Source: Cupriavidus pauculus (GTDB lineage: Bacteria; Pseudomonadota; Gammaproteobacteria; Burkholderiales; Burkholderiaceae). From it: DNA of 64,000 nucleotides. A program made the translations under genes and the position numbers. Positions 50,743 to 59,393 of this stretch are shown here, piece after piece (the first letter of the stretch is position 1; every line of letters begins with the position of its first letter). The notes beneath the pieces are model-generated. The model had not been told where the DNA came from. It saw only the letters and a list, made by a program, of their open reading frames with translations, and searched no databases. The stretch is from the NCBI RefSeq assembly GCF_022179805.1, contig NZ_BPUO01000002.1, forward strand, positions 248,001 through 312,000. Reading direction: 5' to 3'.

Positions 50743-51357
50743 ATGACTCACGTAGTACGCGTAGCCGTGGTGTTCCACAGCGGCTATGGCCACACGCGCA
50801 AACAGGCCGAAGCGGTGCACGCCGGCGCTGGCAGCGTGATGGGAGTGCAAAGCACGCTGGTCCCGGTGGAGGATGTCGACGCCCACTGGGACCATCTCGA
50901 CCACGCGGACGCCATCATCTTTGGCGCGCCCACCTATATGGGCAGCGCGTCGGCACCGTTCAAGGCGTTCATGGACGCCTCGGCGCAGACGGTGTTCGCC
51001 CGGGGCGCCTGGAAGGACAAGGTGGCCGCCGGCTTCACCAATGCGGCATCGCGCTCGGGCGACAAGCTCAATACGCTGCAGCAACTGGCGATCTTCGCCG
51101 CGCAGCAGGGCATGCACTGGGTCAACCTGGGCCTGCCGCCGGGACACAACAATTCGACGTCGAACGAAGATTCCATGAATCGCCATGGCTACTTCCTTGG
51201 CGCCGCCGCCCAGTCCGATGCCGACGTCAATGCCGACCAGGGCGCCACCGCTGCCGACCTGAAGACATCCGCCTACCTGGGCGCACGCGTGGCCCGCGTG
51301 GCGCTGCAACTGGCGGCGGGACGCTCCGAACTGGCCAAGACCGTGTTGACCGTCTAG
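50743..51357 (+). CDS. Flavodoxin-fold NAD(P)H-dependent oxidoreductase (WrbA-like)
   Basis: 204 residues from ATG 50743, with GAGAAAAAA before it. The FMN phosphate loop is VFHSGYGHTRKQAEAV (about 10-25), followed by GAPTYMGSASAPFKAFMD and WVNLGLPPG, typical of WrbA-like quinone reductases. It would reduce quinones by two electrons. Its stop is 2 bp before the ATG of a histidine kinase, so expression is linked. Confidence 0.87.
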   Translation: MTHVVRVAVVFHSGYGHTRKQAEAVHAGAGSVMGVQSTLVPVEDVDAHWDHLDHADAIIFGAPTYMGSASAPFKAFMDASAQTVFARGAWKDKVAAGFTNAASRSGDKLNTLQQLAIFAAQQGMHWVNLGLPPGHNNSTSNEDSMNRHGYFLGAAAQSDADVNADQGATAADLKTSAYLGARVARVALQLAAGRSELAKTVLTV

Positions 51358-51359
51358 CC

Positions 51360-52121
51360 ATGCAAGCCGGGGACGATCCGCACGACCAACGCAACCAAAG
51401 CGACCAAAGCGACCCGGCGCACGCCAACCGGCTGGCGCTGCTGGGACGTTGCGTGGCCATGATCGTCCACGACGCGGCGCAACCGGTGGCATCGGTGGCC
51501 ACACGGGGCCAGTCGGCGCTGCGCTGGCTGCGGCACGATCCGCCGGACATCGACGCGGCGGTGGCATCACTGGAACGGCTGGTGGCCGACGCCGAGCGCG
51601 CGGGCGCGTTGCTGGCCGAACTGCGCGCGCTGGCGTCGCCCGTGGCCCGGCCACGGCAAGCAGTGCCGCTGGCTGCGCTGCTGCGCGACACGCTGCACTG
51701 GCTCGACGACGACCTGCGTACGCATGGCATCGACGTCTCGGCAGACCTGCACGACGACGGCGGTGCCGTCATGGCCGAACGTGCCGCGCTGCAGCAGTTG
51801 TTCGTCAACCTCGTGGTCAACGCCATCGAGGCCATGGCCGACACGCCGCCCGACGCGCGCCAGCTGACGGTAGCGCTGTCGGCGCACGCGGATGCGTATG
51901 TGGTGGCCATCAGCGATCACGGTTGCGGCATCGCGGCGGACGCCGCGCCGCTGTTGTTCGAAGCGTTCTACACGACCAAGGAAGCAGGCATGGGCATGGG
52001 ACTGGCGATCTGCCACCGGATCGCGACCGAACACGGCGGCGGCATCCACGCGGAGCACTGCGCGGGAGGCGGCGCACGCTTTGTGGTGCGCCTGCCCCGC
52101 ACCGCTCAGGCCGCGTCCTGA
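51360..52121 (+). CDS. Soluble sensor histidine kinase lacking a sensor domain
   Basis: 253 residues. H-box IVHDAAQPVASV with the phospho-accepting His37, N-box LVVNAIEAM, G1 DHGCGI, and the TTKEAGMGMGLAICHRIATEHGG G2/F region, as in NtrY/DctB/FixL-type kinases. The N-terminus is short, Gln/Asp-rich and has neither membrane segments nor a PAS domain, so the signal must come from a partner. Possibly that partner is the flavodoxin protein encoded 2 bp upstream. No response regulator is adjacent; the orphan FixJ-type regulator at 41.4-42.1 kb is a candidate. Converges with the next gene, overlapping by 16 bp. Confidence 0.88.
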   Translation: MQAGDDPHDQRNQSDQSDPAHANRLALLGRCVAMIVHDAAQPVASVATRGQSALRWLRHDPPDIDAAVASLERLVADAERAGALLAELRALASPVARPRQAVPLAALLRDTLHWLDDDLRTHGIDVSADLHDDGGAVMAERAALQQLFVNLVVNAIEAMADTPPDARQLTVALSAHADAYVVAISDHGCGIAADAAPLLFEAFYTTKEAGMGMGLAICHRIATEHGGGIHAEHCAGGGARFVVRLPRTAQAAS

Positions 52122-53770
52122 GCGGCGGCCAGATAGCCGTGGATCTGCGACACCACCGCCGCGCCCTCGCCAACCGCCGTTGCCACGCGCTTGGTGGAGC
52201 CCGACCGCACGTCGCCGATGGCAAAGATGCCCGGCACGCCGGTTTCCAGCGTATGGGTGGCCAGCCCGGCCTGCATGCCGGTCAACACGAAGCCCTTGGC
52301 ATCGACGCCGACATGACAACCGCCCAGCCATGCCGTATTCGGCTCCGCGCCCGTGAACAGGAACACATGCCGTACCGCCATGGCCGTCTCCACGCCAGTG
52401 TCGCGATGCCGCAGCACGGCGCCGTCCAGTTGGGTATCCCCGGTCAGGCTCGTCAGTTCCGTGCGCGCATGCACGGTGATATTGGGCTGCGCGCCGATGC
52501 GGTCGATCAGGTAGCGCGACATGCTGGCGTCCAGGCTCTCGCCCCGGATCACCACATGCACGTGCGCGGCATGGGTGCCCAGGAACACCGCCGCCTGGCC
52601 CGCCGAGTTGCCGCCGCCCACGAGGATCACCTCGCGCCCGGCACAGAGCCGCGCTTCCACCGGCGAGGCCCAGTAGTAGACGCCTCGGCCCTCGAATTCG
52701 GCGCGGCGCGGAATCGGTGGCCGGCGGTACGCGGCGCCACTGGCGACGATCACGGTGCGTGCCTGCACGGTATCGCCGGCACGCGTGCGCAGCCGGTGCA
52801 CCGCACCGCAGTCGAGCCGTTCGATCTCGACCGGACACGCGATGTGCGCGCCAAACTTTTGCGCCTGCGCGTAGGCATTGGTGGTCAGCGTATGACCCGA
52901 GATGCCGGCCGGGAAACCGAGGTAGTTCTCGATGCGCGCGCTGGCACCAGCCTGGCCGCCGGGCGCCAGTGCATCGAGCACGATCACGCGCAGGCCCTCC
53001 GACGCCGCGTACACCGCCGACGCCAAGCCAGCCGGGCCGGCGCCGATGATCGCCACGTCATAGATGTGACTGGTGTCGATCCGTGGCAGCAGGCCCAGGC
53101 ACGACAGCACCTGCATGGTGTCGGGGCGCCGCAGCACGGTGCCATTGGGGCAGATGACCAGCGGCAGGTCCGCATCGTGGGCGTCGAACCTGGCCGGCAC
53201 GGCGGCCGACTCGGCATCGGCGTCGATGTCGACGATGGAATACGGGTAGTTGTTGCGGCGCAGGAGCGCCTGCAGGTCGAGCATGGCCGGATCGCCGCCC
53301 CGGCCAATCAGCGTGGGCCCGCGCCCGCGCTGGATCAGCGCGGTACGGCGCTGCATCATCGCCTGCATGATGACCTCGCCCAGCGTGGCTTCGGCCACCA
53401 CCAGCGAACGCAGGCACGACGGACGCACGACCAGCGCGCGCACGTCCTCCACCGCGATGCCGTCGACCAGTTCGGGCGTGCCCGAAAGCTGGCCGATCTC
53501 GGCCAGGAAGTTGCCGGGGCCGTGTTCCACCACCAGCGCGCTGTCACCGATGCCGTCGCGCTGCACGATGTGCACGCGGCCTTCGAGCACCAGGATCAGG
53601 CCCATGGCCGGATCGCCGGTGCGCACCACGAGTTCGCCCGCGCGCCACGACTGCTCGCGGCCATAGGGCGCGATACGCGCGATGTCGGCGTCGGAGAGTC
53701 GCGGGTACATCTGGAGCCGGTTCATCGGCGCCACCGGCGCGGCGGCGGGAGCGTGTTCGGAGGGTTGCAT
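52106..53770 (-). CDS. cNMP-binding domain / thioredoxin-reductase-like flavoprotein fusion
   Basis: 554 residues from ATG 53770. Three parts: a cyclic-nucleotide-binding domain (about 20-140, GNFLAEIGQLSGTPELVDG), a short glutaredoxin-like region (about 155-228, RRNNYPYSIVDID), and a thioredoxin-reductase-like domain (FAD motif IIGAGPAGLASAVYAA from about 241; NADPH motif VGGGNSAGQAAVFL). The CxxC of true thioredoxin reductase is absent; VYYWASPVEARLC stands in its place. The electron acceptor is thus unknown. Homologues with this architecture are common in proteobacteria but uncharacterised. Its 3' end overlaps that of the kinase. Confidence 0.88.
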   Translation of the reverse strand: MQPSEHAPAAAPVAPMNRLQMYPRLSDADIARIAPYGREQSWRAGELVVRTGDPAMGLILVLEGRVHIVQRDGIGDSALVVEHGPGNFLAEIGQLSGTPELVDGIAVEDVRALVVRPSCLRSLVVAEATLGEVIMQAMMQRRTALIQRGRGPTLIGRGGDPAMLDLQALLRRNNYPYSIVDIDADAESAAVPARFDAHDADLPLVICPNGTVLRRPDTMQVLSCLGLLPRIDTSHIYDVAIIGAGPAGLASAVYAASEGLRVIVLDALAPGGQAGASARIENYLGFPAGISGHTLTTNAYAQAQKFGAHIACPVEIERLDCGAVHRLRTRAGDTVQARTVIVASGAAYRRPPIPRRAEFEGRGVYYWASPVEARLCAGREVILVGGGNSAGQAAVFLGTHAAHVHVVIRGESLDASMSRYLIDRIGAQPNITVHARTELTSLTGDTQLDGAVLRHRDTGVETAMAVRHVFLFTGAEPNTAWLGGCHVGVDAKGFVLTGMQAGLATHTLETGVPGIFAIGDVRSGSTKRVATAVGEGAAVVSQIHGYLAAAQDAA

Positions 53771-53923
53771 GACTGACGATGCCGTGGTGGTTTTTACTGG
53801 ACTGCAGCGTAGCAGCCGGCACCGGGAAACTTCAGTCATGCCACGGGTTGACCGCATACGACCTGGGTATGACGGCATGGGCCGAATGAACGATAGAGGG
53901 AAGTGCCGATCTTGGGGAATGCC

Positions 53924-54997
53924 ATGGGGAAAGTAGAAATGGAAGCGACGCCGCCGGACGACCAGTCGGACCGCAATTTCCGGCTCAGCCTGCCGAACCG
54001 CGCCGATGCGCTGTCGACCAGCTTTGCCGCGAGCTACGCGGGCATCATGGCGTTCATGGCCGTGGCCAGCGAGGGTAGCTTCGCAAAAGCCGGCGAGCGC
54101 CTGGGGATCGGCCGCTCGGCGGTCAGCCGCAACGTGCAGAAGCTGGAAACGCAACTGAGCACCCGGCTGTTCCTGCGCACCACGCGCACCACGCAGCTGA
54201 CGCGCGAGGGCCAGCGCTTCTTCGACAACTGCCACCAGGGCGTCACGCACATCGTCGAGGCGATGAACGACATGCTGGAGCTGCGCCAGGGCCCGCCGCG
54301 CGGCCTGGTGCGCATCAGCTCCACGGTCGGCTTCGGCCGGAAGATCGTGGCACCGCTGCTGGACAAGTTCGTGAAGGCGTATCCGGACATCGCCATCGAC
54401 CTGCTGCTTGACGACCGGCCCACCGACTTCGCGTCGGAACAGATCGACGTGGCGTTCCGCAACGGCCGCAACGAGGACTCCAGCATCATCGCCAAGCAGC
54501 TGATCCCGATGCAGATGGCGTTGTGCGCGGCGCCGTCCTACGTGGCCCGGCACGGGCTGCCGCAGACACTGGACGACCTGGCGCAGCATGAATGCATCAA
54601 CTTCCGCTTTGCCAGCGGGCGCGTGTTCGAATGGGAGTTCAAGGTGGACGGCATCGTGCGCAAGTTCATGCCGCGCGCCCGCATGACGTTCAACGACGCC
54701 GACCTGGTGCTGCACGCCGTGCTTGAAGGCTGGGGCATCGCCCAGATGGCCAGCTACCAGATCTGCGATCACCTGGCGCGCGGCGAACTGGTCAGCGCGC
54801 TGGCGCGGCACGCGCCCGACGACCGCGGCCACTACATCTGCTACCTGAGCCGCCAGCATCTACCCACCCGCATCCGGGTCTTCATCGACTTCATGACCGA
54901 ACACATCCGCGCTCTCAACCTGAACTGCATGACCGATTTCAACGTGGAAGCCGACGCCAACGACGACGCTGCACCGGCGCTGGGAGCCGTGGCATGA
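53924..54997 (+). CDS. LysR-family regulator
   Basis: 357 residues from ATG 53924, with TTGGGGAA upstream; ATG 53939 and GTG 53903 are alternatives. The helix-turn-helix is unusually far in (about 35-75: AVASEGSFAKAGERLGIGRSAVSRNVQKLE), after a polar N-terminal tail. The effector domain begins GLVRISSTVGFG. It is translationally coupled (ATGA) to an EamA exporter, which it probably controls. The effector is unknown. Confidence 0.9.
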   Translation: MGKVEMEATPPDDQSDRNFRLSLPNRADALSTSFAASYAGIMAFMAVASEGSFAKAGERLGIGRSAVSRNVQKLETQLSTRLFLRTTRTTQLTREGQRFFDNCHQGVTHIVEAMNDMLELRQGPPRGLVRISSTVGFGRKIVAPLLDKFVKAYPDIAIDLLLDDRPTDFASEQIDVAFRNGRNEDSSIIAKQLIPMQMALCAAPSYVARHGLPQTLDDLAQHECINFRFASGRVFEWEFKVDGIVRKFMPRARMTFNDADLVLHAVLEGWGIAQMASYQICDHLARGELVSALARHAPDDRGHYICYLSRQHLPTRIRVFIDFMTEHIRALNLNCMTDFNVEADANDDAAPALGAVA

Positions 54998-55872
54998 CGC
55001 TGGCCGCCTGGCTGTGCGCCGCTGGCGCAATCGTACTGTGGGCGTCGTTCGCGACGCTGGTGTCGCATGCCCCCGACGTGCCGCCGATGTTGCTCACGGG
55101 GCTGGCACTATGCCTGGGCAGTGCCACGTGCCTGCATCGCGTGCGCGACTGGCGCGTGCCGCCGCGCACGCTGGCCTTCGGCGTGGCCTGCCTGTTCGTC
55201 TACAACGCGGGATTGATCATGGCGTTCCGGTTGGCCCCGATTGCCGAGGCCAACCTGATCAACTACCTCTGGCCGCTGATCCTGGTGCTGCTGGGCACCA
55301 CGGTGTGGCGCGGCGTCGATTGCGCGGCCAAGCTCGCGGGCGCCCTGCTCGGCTTTGGCGGCTGCTTGATCGCCATTACCTCCGGCACCGGCACGCTCAC
55401 GTTCAACGCGGCCCACGCCACTCATCTGGCCGGCTATGGCATGGCACTGCTGGCCGCCATCGTATGGGCGGTCTACTCGCTGGGCGCGCGCTGGCTGCCG
55501 CCGTTCTCGTCGTGGGCCGTCGGCGGCTTCTGCCTGGGCGCCGGCCTGCTGGCCATCGCCAGCCACTTCCTGTTCGAGCCGCGCTACGCGCTCACGGGCA
55601 ATGACATGGCATGGGTGCTGGCCATCGGCCTGGGTCCGCTCGGCATCTCGTTCGTGCTGTGGGATCGCGCGATGCGCCTGGGCAACGCCGCGCAGATCGG
55701 CATTCTCGGCTACAGCACCCCGGTGCTGTCGATGCTGTGCCTGGCGCTGGCCGGCAAGGTCACCGGACGCGACTGGTCGCCGATCTTCGTCGCCTGCACG
55801 CTGATCGTGGCCGGCGTGGCGCTGGCATCGGTGGGGCCGGTGCTGTGGCGCCGGACGGTGCGGCAAGGCTAG
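54994..55872 (+). CDS. EamA/DMT-superfamily transporter (YddG-like)
   Basis: 292 residues with about ten membrane segments in two EamA repeats. Features include MAFRLAPIAEANLINYLWPLILVLL and LGPLGISFVLWDRAMRLGNAAQIGILGYSTPVLS, which resemble the aromatic amino-acid exporter YddG group. It is an inner-membrane exporter of small metabolites or amino acids; the substrate is inferred only from family. Coupled to the upstream LysR gene by a 4-bp overlap. Confidence 0.9.
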   Translation: MTLAAWLCAAGAIVLWASFATLVSHAPDVPPMLLTGLALCLGSATCLHRVRDWRVPPRTLAFGVACLFVYNAGLIMAFRLAPIAEANLINYLWPLILVLLGTTVWRGVDCAAKLAGALLGFGGCLIAITSGTGTLTFNAAHATHLAGYGMALLAAIVWAVYSLGARWLPPFSSWAVGGFCLGAGLLAIASHFLFEPRYALTGNDMAWVLAIGLGPLGISFVLWDRAMRLGNAAQIGILGYSTPVLSMLCLALAGKVTGRDWSPIFVACTLIVAGVALASVGPVLWRRTVRQG

Positions 55873-55878
55873 GGGAAT

Positions 55879-55899
55879 GGGGCGGGATGCACCCGCCCC
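55879..55899. terminator. Hairpin between convergent EamA and porin genes
   Basis: GGGGCGGG, loop ATGCA, CCCGCCCC: a perfect 8-bp stem between two convergent stops. A T-run is lacking on both strands, so bidirectional termination is likely but inefficient or Rho-assisted. Confidence 0.5.
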
Positions 55900-55913
55900 G
55901 GGATGGCCAGCGA

Positions 55914-57026
55914 TCAGAAGCGATGCCGCAGGCCGATGCTGATCGACCGCGCGTCATCACCACTGCCCGGATCGATGGCGATGCTGTTGTTGGTCACGCT
56001 GCCGCCCGGGCTGTTATGGACGTAGACCGCACGCAGGTAGGCCGTGGTGCGCTTGCTGAGGTCGTGATCCCAACCCAGCGTCATGCTCCACGGCCGTTCG
56101 CCGCCGCCCAGTATCTGGCGCTTGATCGCCACCGCCTTGAACGTGTCCTTCTGCGTCACGTTCCAGCTGAAGGTCACGCCGTAGTGGCGGGCCACCCGCG
56201 TATTGGCCAGCCGGCTGCTGGCCTGCGCGAACAGCACCCCCAACTCCACCGGCTTGAACCGGTAGGACCCGCCCAGGAAGTGGTTCGACGTCAGCGCCGT
56301 GGGCACCTGCGGCACGTTGGTGCCGGTGTACATGCCCTGGTAGCTGTAGAACGCGTAGGCGTTGCCGGCCTCGTACATCGCGTTCATGCCAAAGTTGGTG
56401 CCCGAGCGCGGGTTGCCCGGCACCTCGCCGGGCGCCACGGCGGCACCTACCGTCAGCCCGCCCCAGCTTGGCGAGAAGTACTGCACGGCATTGTCGAAGC
56501 GCGCGCCATAGGCGACATGCCCGGTCCCCTGCGATGCCGTGGCACTGAGCAGGTTGAATGGCGAGACCATGCCGTTCAGCAGGAACGGGTCCAGCCTCAG
56601 CAAGGCGTAGAACGACGGCGTGTACTGTCGGCCCAGGCGGATTTCGCCCCAGGTGTCGTTGGACAGCCCCAACCACGACTGCCGGCCAAACAGCCGGCCA
56701 TTGCCGAAGAATTCGGCGCCGGTATCGATATTGAAACCGGACTCGATCAGGAAGTTGGCCTTGGTGCCACCGCCCAGGTCCTCGATGCCGCGCAGGCCCC
56801 AGCGCGATGCCGCCTGCTGGCCCTCGCGCATGCGCACCACGCTTTGCGAGCCCTTGGCATATTCGATCGATGCGTCGACCACGCCGAACAACTGCATTGT
56901 CATGGCCATCGCGCTGCCGCAGGTCAGTACCAGACCCGCGCCGACGACGTATCGCGCGATACCGCGCCGGCTGCCCTTCCCACTGTTTGCGTCACTGCTC
57001 CTCTCGCTGCTGCTCCGATTGCTCAC
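55914..57026 (-). CDS. Gram-negative (betaproteobacterial) porin
   Basis: 370 residues. A long basic N-terminus is followed by a signal peptide ending GSAMA (about residue 41), then MQLFGVVDASIEYAKG, the opening strand of Burkholderiales porins. SRWGLRGIEDLGGGTKANFLIESGFN and the terminal GLRHRF are hallmarks. It forms a trimeric outer-membrane channel. It lies 85 bp after the Bug-type gene on the same strand, so it may serve uptake for the acyl-CoA catabolic operon upstream. Confidence 0.94.
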   Translation of the reverse strand: MSNRSSSERSSDANSGKGSRRGIARYVVGAGLVLTCGSAMAMTMQLFGVVDASIEYAKGSQSVVRMREGQQAASRWGLRGIEDLGGGTKANFLIESGFNIDTGAEFFGNGRLFGRQSWLGLSNDTWGEIRLGRQYTPSFYALLRLDPFLLNGMVSPFNLLSATASQGTGHVAYGARFDNAVQYFSPSWGGLTVGAAVAPGEVPGNPRSGTNFGMNAMYEAGNAYAFYSYQGMYTGTNVPQVPTALTSNHFLGGSYRFKPVELGVLFAQASSRLANTRVARHYGVTFSWNVTQKDTFKAVAIKRQILGGGERPWSMTLGWDHDLSKRTTAYLRAVYVHNSPGGSVTNNSIAIDPGSGDDARSISIGLRHRF

Positions 57027-57111
57027 GCTGCTGTCTCCCGTTCTGTTTGTTTTCTTTATGTGTGTCGTATGTGCCTGTGTGCCGGGTGATCCGGCCGGTC
57101 CGGCTGCCGGA

Positions 57112-58119
57112 CTATTGCGGTGTCACGCCGGCGAGCTTGACCACGTCGCCCCACGCCGCCAGGTCCGCACGCACCAGTTGCCCCAGTTCCTCCGGCGTAG
57201 AGGGCTTGCCGGGCCGCAGGTACATCGTGGCAAAGCGCTGCTGCTCCTCGCGGGACTGCAGGATGCGGTTCACCTCGGCATTGAGCCGCGCGACGATGGG
57301 TGCGGGCAGACCCCTGGGACCGAACAGCGCCAGCCAGCTCGCCTGGTCGAATGGCACGCCCTGCTCGCTCATGGTCGGCACATCGGGCGCGGGCAGCATG
57401 CGTTCGGGGCCCGAGACGGCGATGCCGCGAATCCGGCCCGACTTGAGATGCGGAATGGCTGATGCCGAGTCGGTGAAGGCGATGGTCACGTGTCCGGCCG
57501 CCAGGTCGTTGGTGCACTGGACGGCCGTCTTGTACGGCACGTGCCGTACGCGGATGCCGGTCTTCGCCTTCAGGTATTCCATCGCCAGGTGCCCGCCCGA
57601 GCCCACGCCCCAGGAGCAGTACGCCAGTTCGGTGGGGCTGGCCTTGACGTAGGCAATCAGTTCCTTGAGGTTGCGCACCGGCACCGTGGAGGTCACCGCG
57701 AGCAGGTTGCCGCCCGGCGCGCTGGGCCGCGCGATGGGCGTGAAATCCTTCACCGGGTCATACGGCAAGTTGGCCGTGGTCCACGGGTTCACGGTCATCG
57801 TGGCCGAGTACGTGAACAGCAGCGTGTAGCCATCGGGTTCGGCGCGTGCCGCGAGTTCGCTGGCGATGATGCCGTTGGCGCCGGGGCGGTTGTCCACCAC
57901 CACCGGCTTGCCCAGCGAAGCCGTCAGCCGCTCGGCCACCAGCCGGGCGGTCTGGTCGGTCACGCTGCCTGCACCGGACGGCACCAGCAGGCGAATCGGA
58001 CGGGTTGGATAGGGCGCGGGTGCGGTCTCGGCATGAGCGGGGCTCACGCCGGACAACACCGCCAGCGTCGCGGCAATGGCCGGCAAGGCCACGCGGACAC
58101 CGGATGTCTGGCTGTGCAT
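57112..58119 (-). CDS. Bug-family (TctC) tripartite-tricarboxylate binding protein
   Basis: 335 residues from ATG 58119, with CGGAGACAGC upstream. The signal peptide is cut near residue 31 (AHA). The mature part begins PTRPIRLLVPSGAGSVTDQTARLVAE and contains VVVDNRPGANGIIASELAARA, the signature of Bug receptors. It binds a carboxylate in the periplasm. No TctA/TctB partners are nearby, which is usual for Cupriavidus and Bordetella. It is 93 bp downstream of the acyl-CoA dehydrogenase and may bind the operon's substrate. Confidence 0.94.
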   Translation of the reverse strand: MHSQTSGVRVALPAIAATLAVLSGVSPAHAETAPAPYPTRPIRLLVPSGAGSVTDQTARLVAERLTASLGKPVVVDNRPGANGIIASELAARAEPDGYTLLFTYSATMTVNPWTTANLPYDPVKDFTPIARPSAPGGNLLAVTSTVPVRNLKELIAYVKASPTELAYCSWGVGSGGHLAMEYLKAKTGIRVRHVPYKTAVQCTNDLAAGHVTIAFTDSASAIPHLKSGRIRGIAVSGPERMLPAPDVPTMSEQGVPFDQASWLALFGPRGLPAPIVARLNAEVNRILQSREEQQRFATMYLRPGKPSTPEELGQLVRADLAAWGDVVKLAGVTPQ

Positions 58120-58212
58120 GTTGCTGTCTCCGTCACGGCACATTGGCCGTTATTGCCGGTACATGGCCGGCACGTCATGAACAGGCGTCTCGCGCGCCTG
58201 GTGTGATGCGGC

Positions 58213-59385
58213 TCAGGCGACTGCCTGCGCCACGGATTCGATGGCCGACAGCCGTGCCAGATGCCAGTCGGCATCGCCGAACAGGTTGGCATGCGCGGCG
58301 AGCCGCTTGTAGCAGTGCCCGACTTCCACTTCCTCGGTCATGCCGATGGCCCCGTGCAGCTGCACGGCGTCCTCGCCAAGCGCCCGACCCGCCGTGGAAA
58401 CGAAGGCCTTGGCGCAGGACACCGCGTGCCGGCGCGCGACAGCATCGCCATCCAGAGCCGCCGCGGCGACCTCGGTGATTGCCCGCGACTGCTCGATGCT
58501 CACGAACAGGTCCACCAGCCGATGGCGCACCACCTGGTTGGCGCTCAAGGCGCGTCCGAACTGCCGGCGCGTCACCGCGTAGTCGCGCGTCAGCTCCAAT
58601 GCGCGCGCCATGGCGCCCACGGCATCCGCGCAAGCGATGACCGTGGCGCGGTCGATGACCGCCTCGACCAGTGGCCACGCGCCATCGACCGGGCCGACGC
58701 GCGTGTCGTCGGCAACCATCACGCGTCGCAATGCCACCGTGGCGGTCTGGCGACCGTCGTACGTGGGCAGCGCCTGCACACTGAGGCCCCGCGTGCCAGC
58801 AGGCACCGCGAACAGCGTCAGGCCCAGCGTGTCGCGCCGCTCGCCGCCCGTGCGCGCCAGCACCAGCAGCAGGTCGGCGCAGCCCCCGCCCAGCACCAGC
58901 GTCTTGGCGCCATCGATCTGCCACTGGCCGTCCGGCCGCTGACGCGCCTGCGTGGCGATGTCGAACGCATCGTGACGCCCTTGCCTCTCGTATCCCGCCA
59001 ACGCCGCCAGCAAGCGGCCCTCGACGATGTCCTGCGCCAGCACGCGTTGCGGCGCCAGGTCCGATGCCGCCAGCAGCGGGGCGCACAAGGCCGTGTTGGG
59101 CAACCACGGCTCCACCGGCAAGGCCCGGCCCAGGGCCTCGGCCAGCGCCACCTGGTCCATCACGCTGCCGGCCCCGCCGCAGGCTTCCGGCAGCCCCAGC
59201 GACAGCCAGCCCATGTCGGCAAACTGCCGCCACGCCGCACGCGAGAAGCCTTGCGGCGCGTCCATGGCCGCCTTGCGCTGCGCAAAGCGGTAGTCGCGTT
59301 CCACGTAGCGCCGCACGCTGTCCAGCAACATGCGACGTGCCTCGATATCGTCGTCTTCCACCATGGTTGTCCGTGTCGTCATCAT
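58213..59385 (-). CDS. Acyl-CoA dehydrogenase (second in the operon)
   Basis: 390 residues. Acyl-CoA dehydrogenase fold with N-terminal helical domain, beta-domain (DGAKTLVLGGGCADLLLVLART), and C-terminal flavin/CoA helices (FGRALSANQVVRHRLVDLFVSIEQSR, AVQLHGAIGMTEEVEVGHCYKRL). It resembles the smaller partner of paired dehydrogenases such as PimC/PimD or CaiA-like types. It oxidises acyl-CoA with FAD. Starts 8 bp after the stop of the other acyl-CoA dehydrogenase, so a heteromeric enzyme is plausible. The substrate is unknown. Confidence 0.9.
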   Translation of the reverse strand: MMTTRTTMVEDDDIEARRMLLDSVRRYVERDYRFAQRKAAMDAPQGFSRAAWRQFADMGWLSLGLPEACGGAGSVMDQVALAEALGRALPVEPWLPNTALCAPLLAASDLAPQRVLAQDIVEGRLLAALAGYERQGRHDAFDIATQARQRPDGQWQIDGAKTLVLGGGCADLLLVLARTGGERRDTLGLTLFAVPAGTRGLSVQALPTYDGRQTATVALRRVMVADDTRVGPVDGAWPLVEAVIDRATVIACADAVGAMARALELTRDYAVTRRQFGRALSANQVVRHRLVDLFVSIEQSRAITEVAAAALDGDAVARRHAVSCAKAFVSTAGRALGEDAVQLHGAIGMTEEVEVGHCYKRLAAHANLFGDADWHLARLSAIESVAQAVA

Positions 59386-59393
59386 TGATGGGC

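Noticed and set aside
53771..54859. Upstream extension of the cNMP-flavoprotein reading frame to 917 residues
   Set aside because: The extra part lies opposite the LysR gene and has shadow-like composition; ATG 53770 starts just before the cNMP domain.
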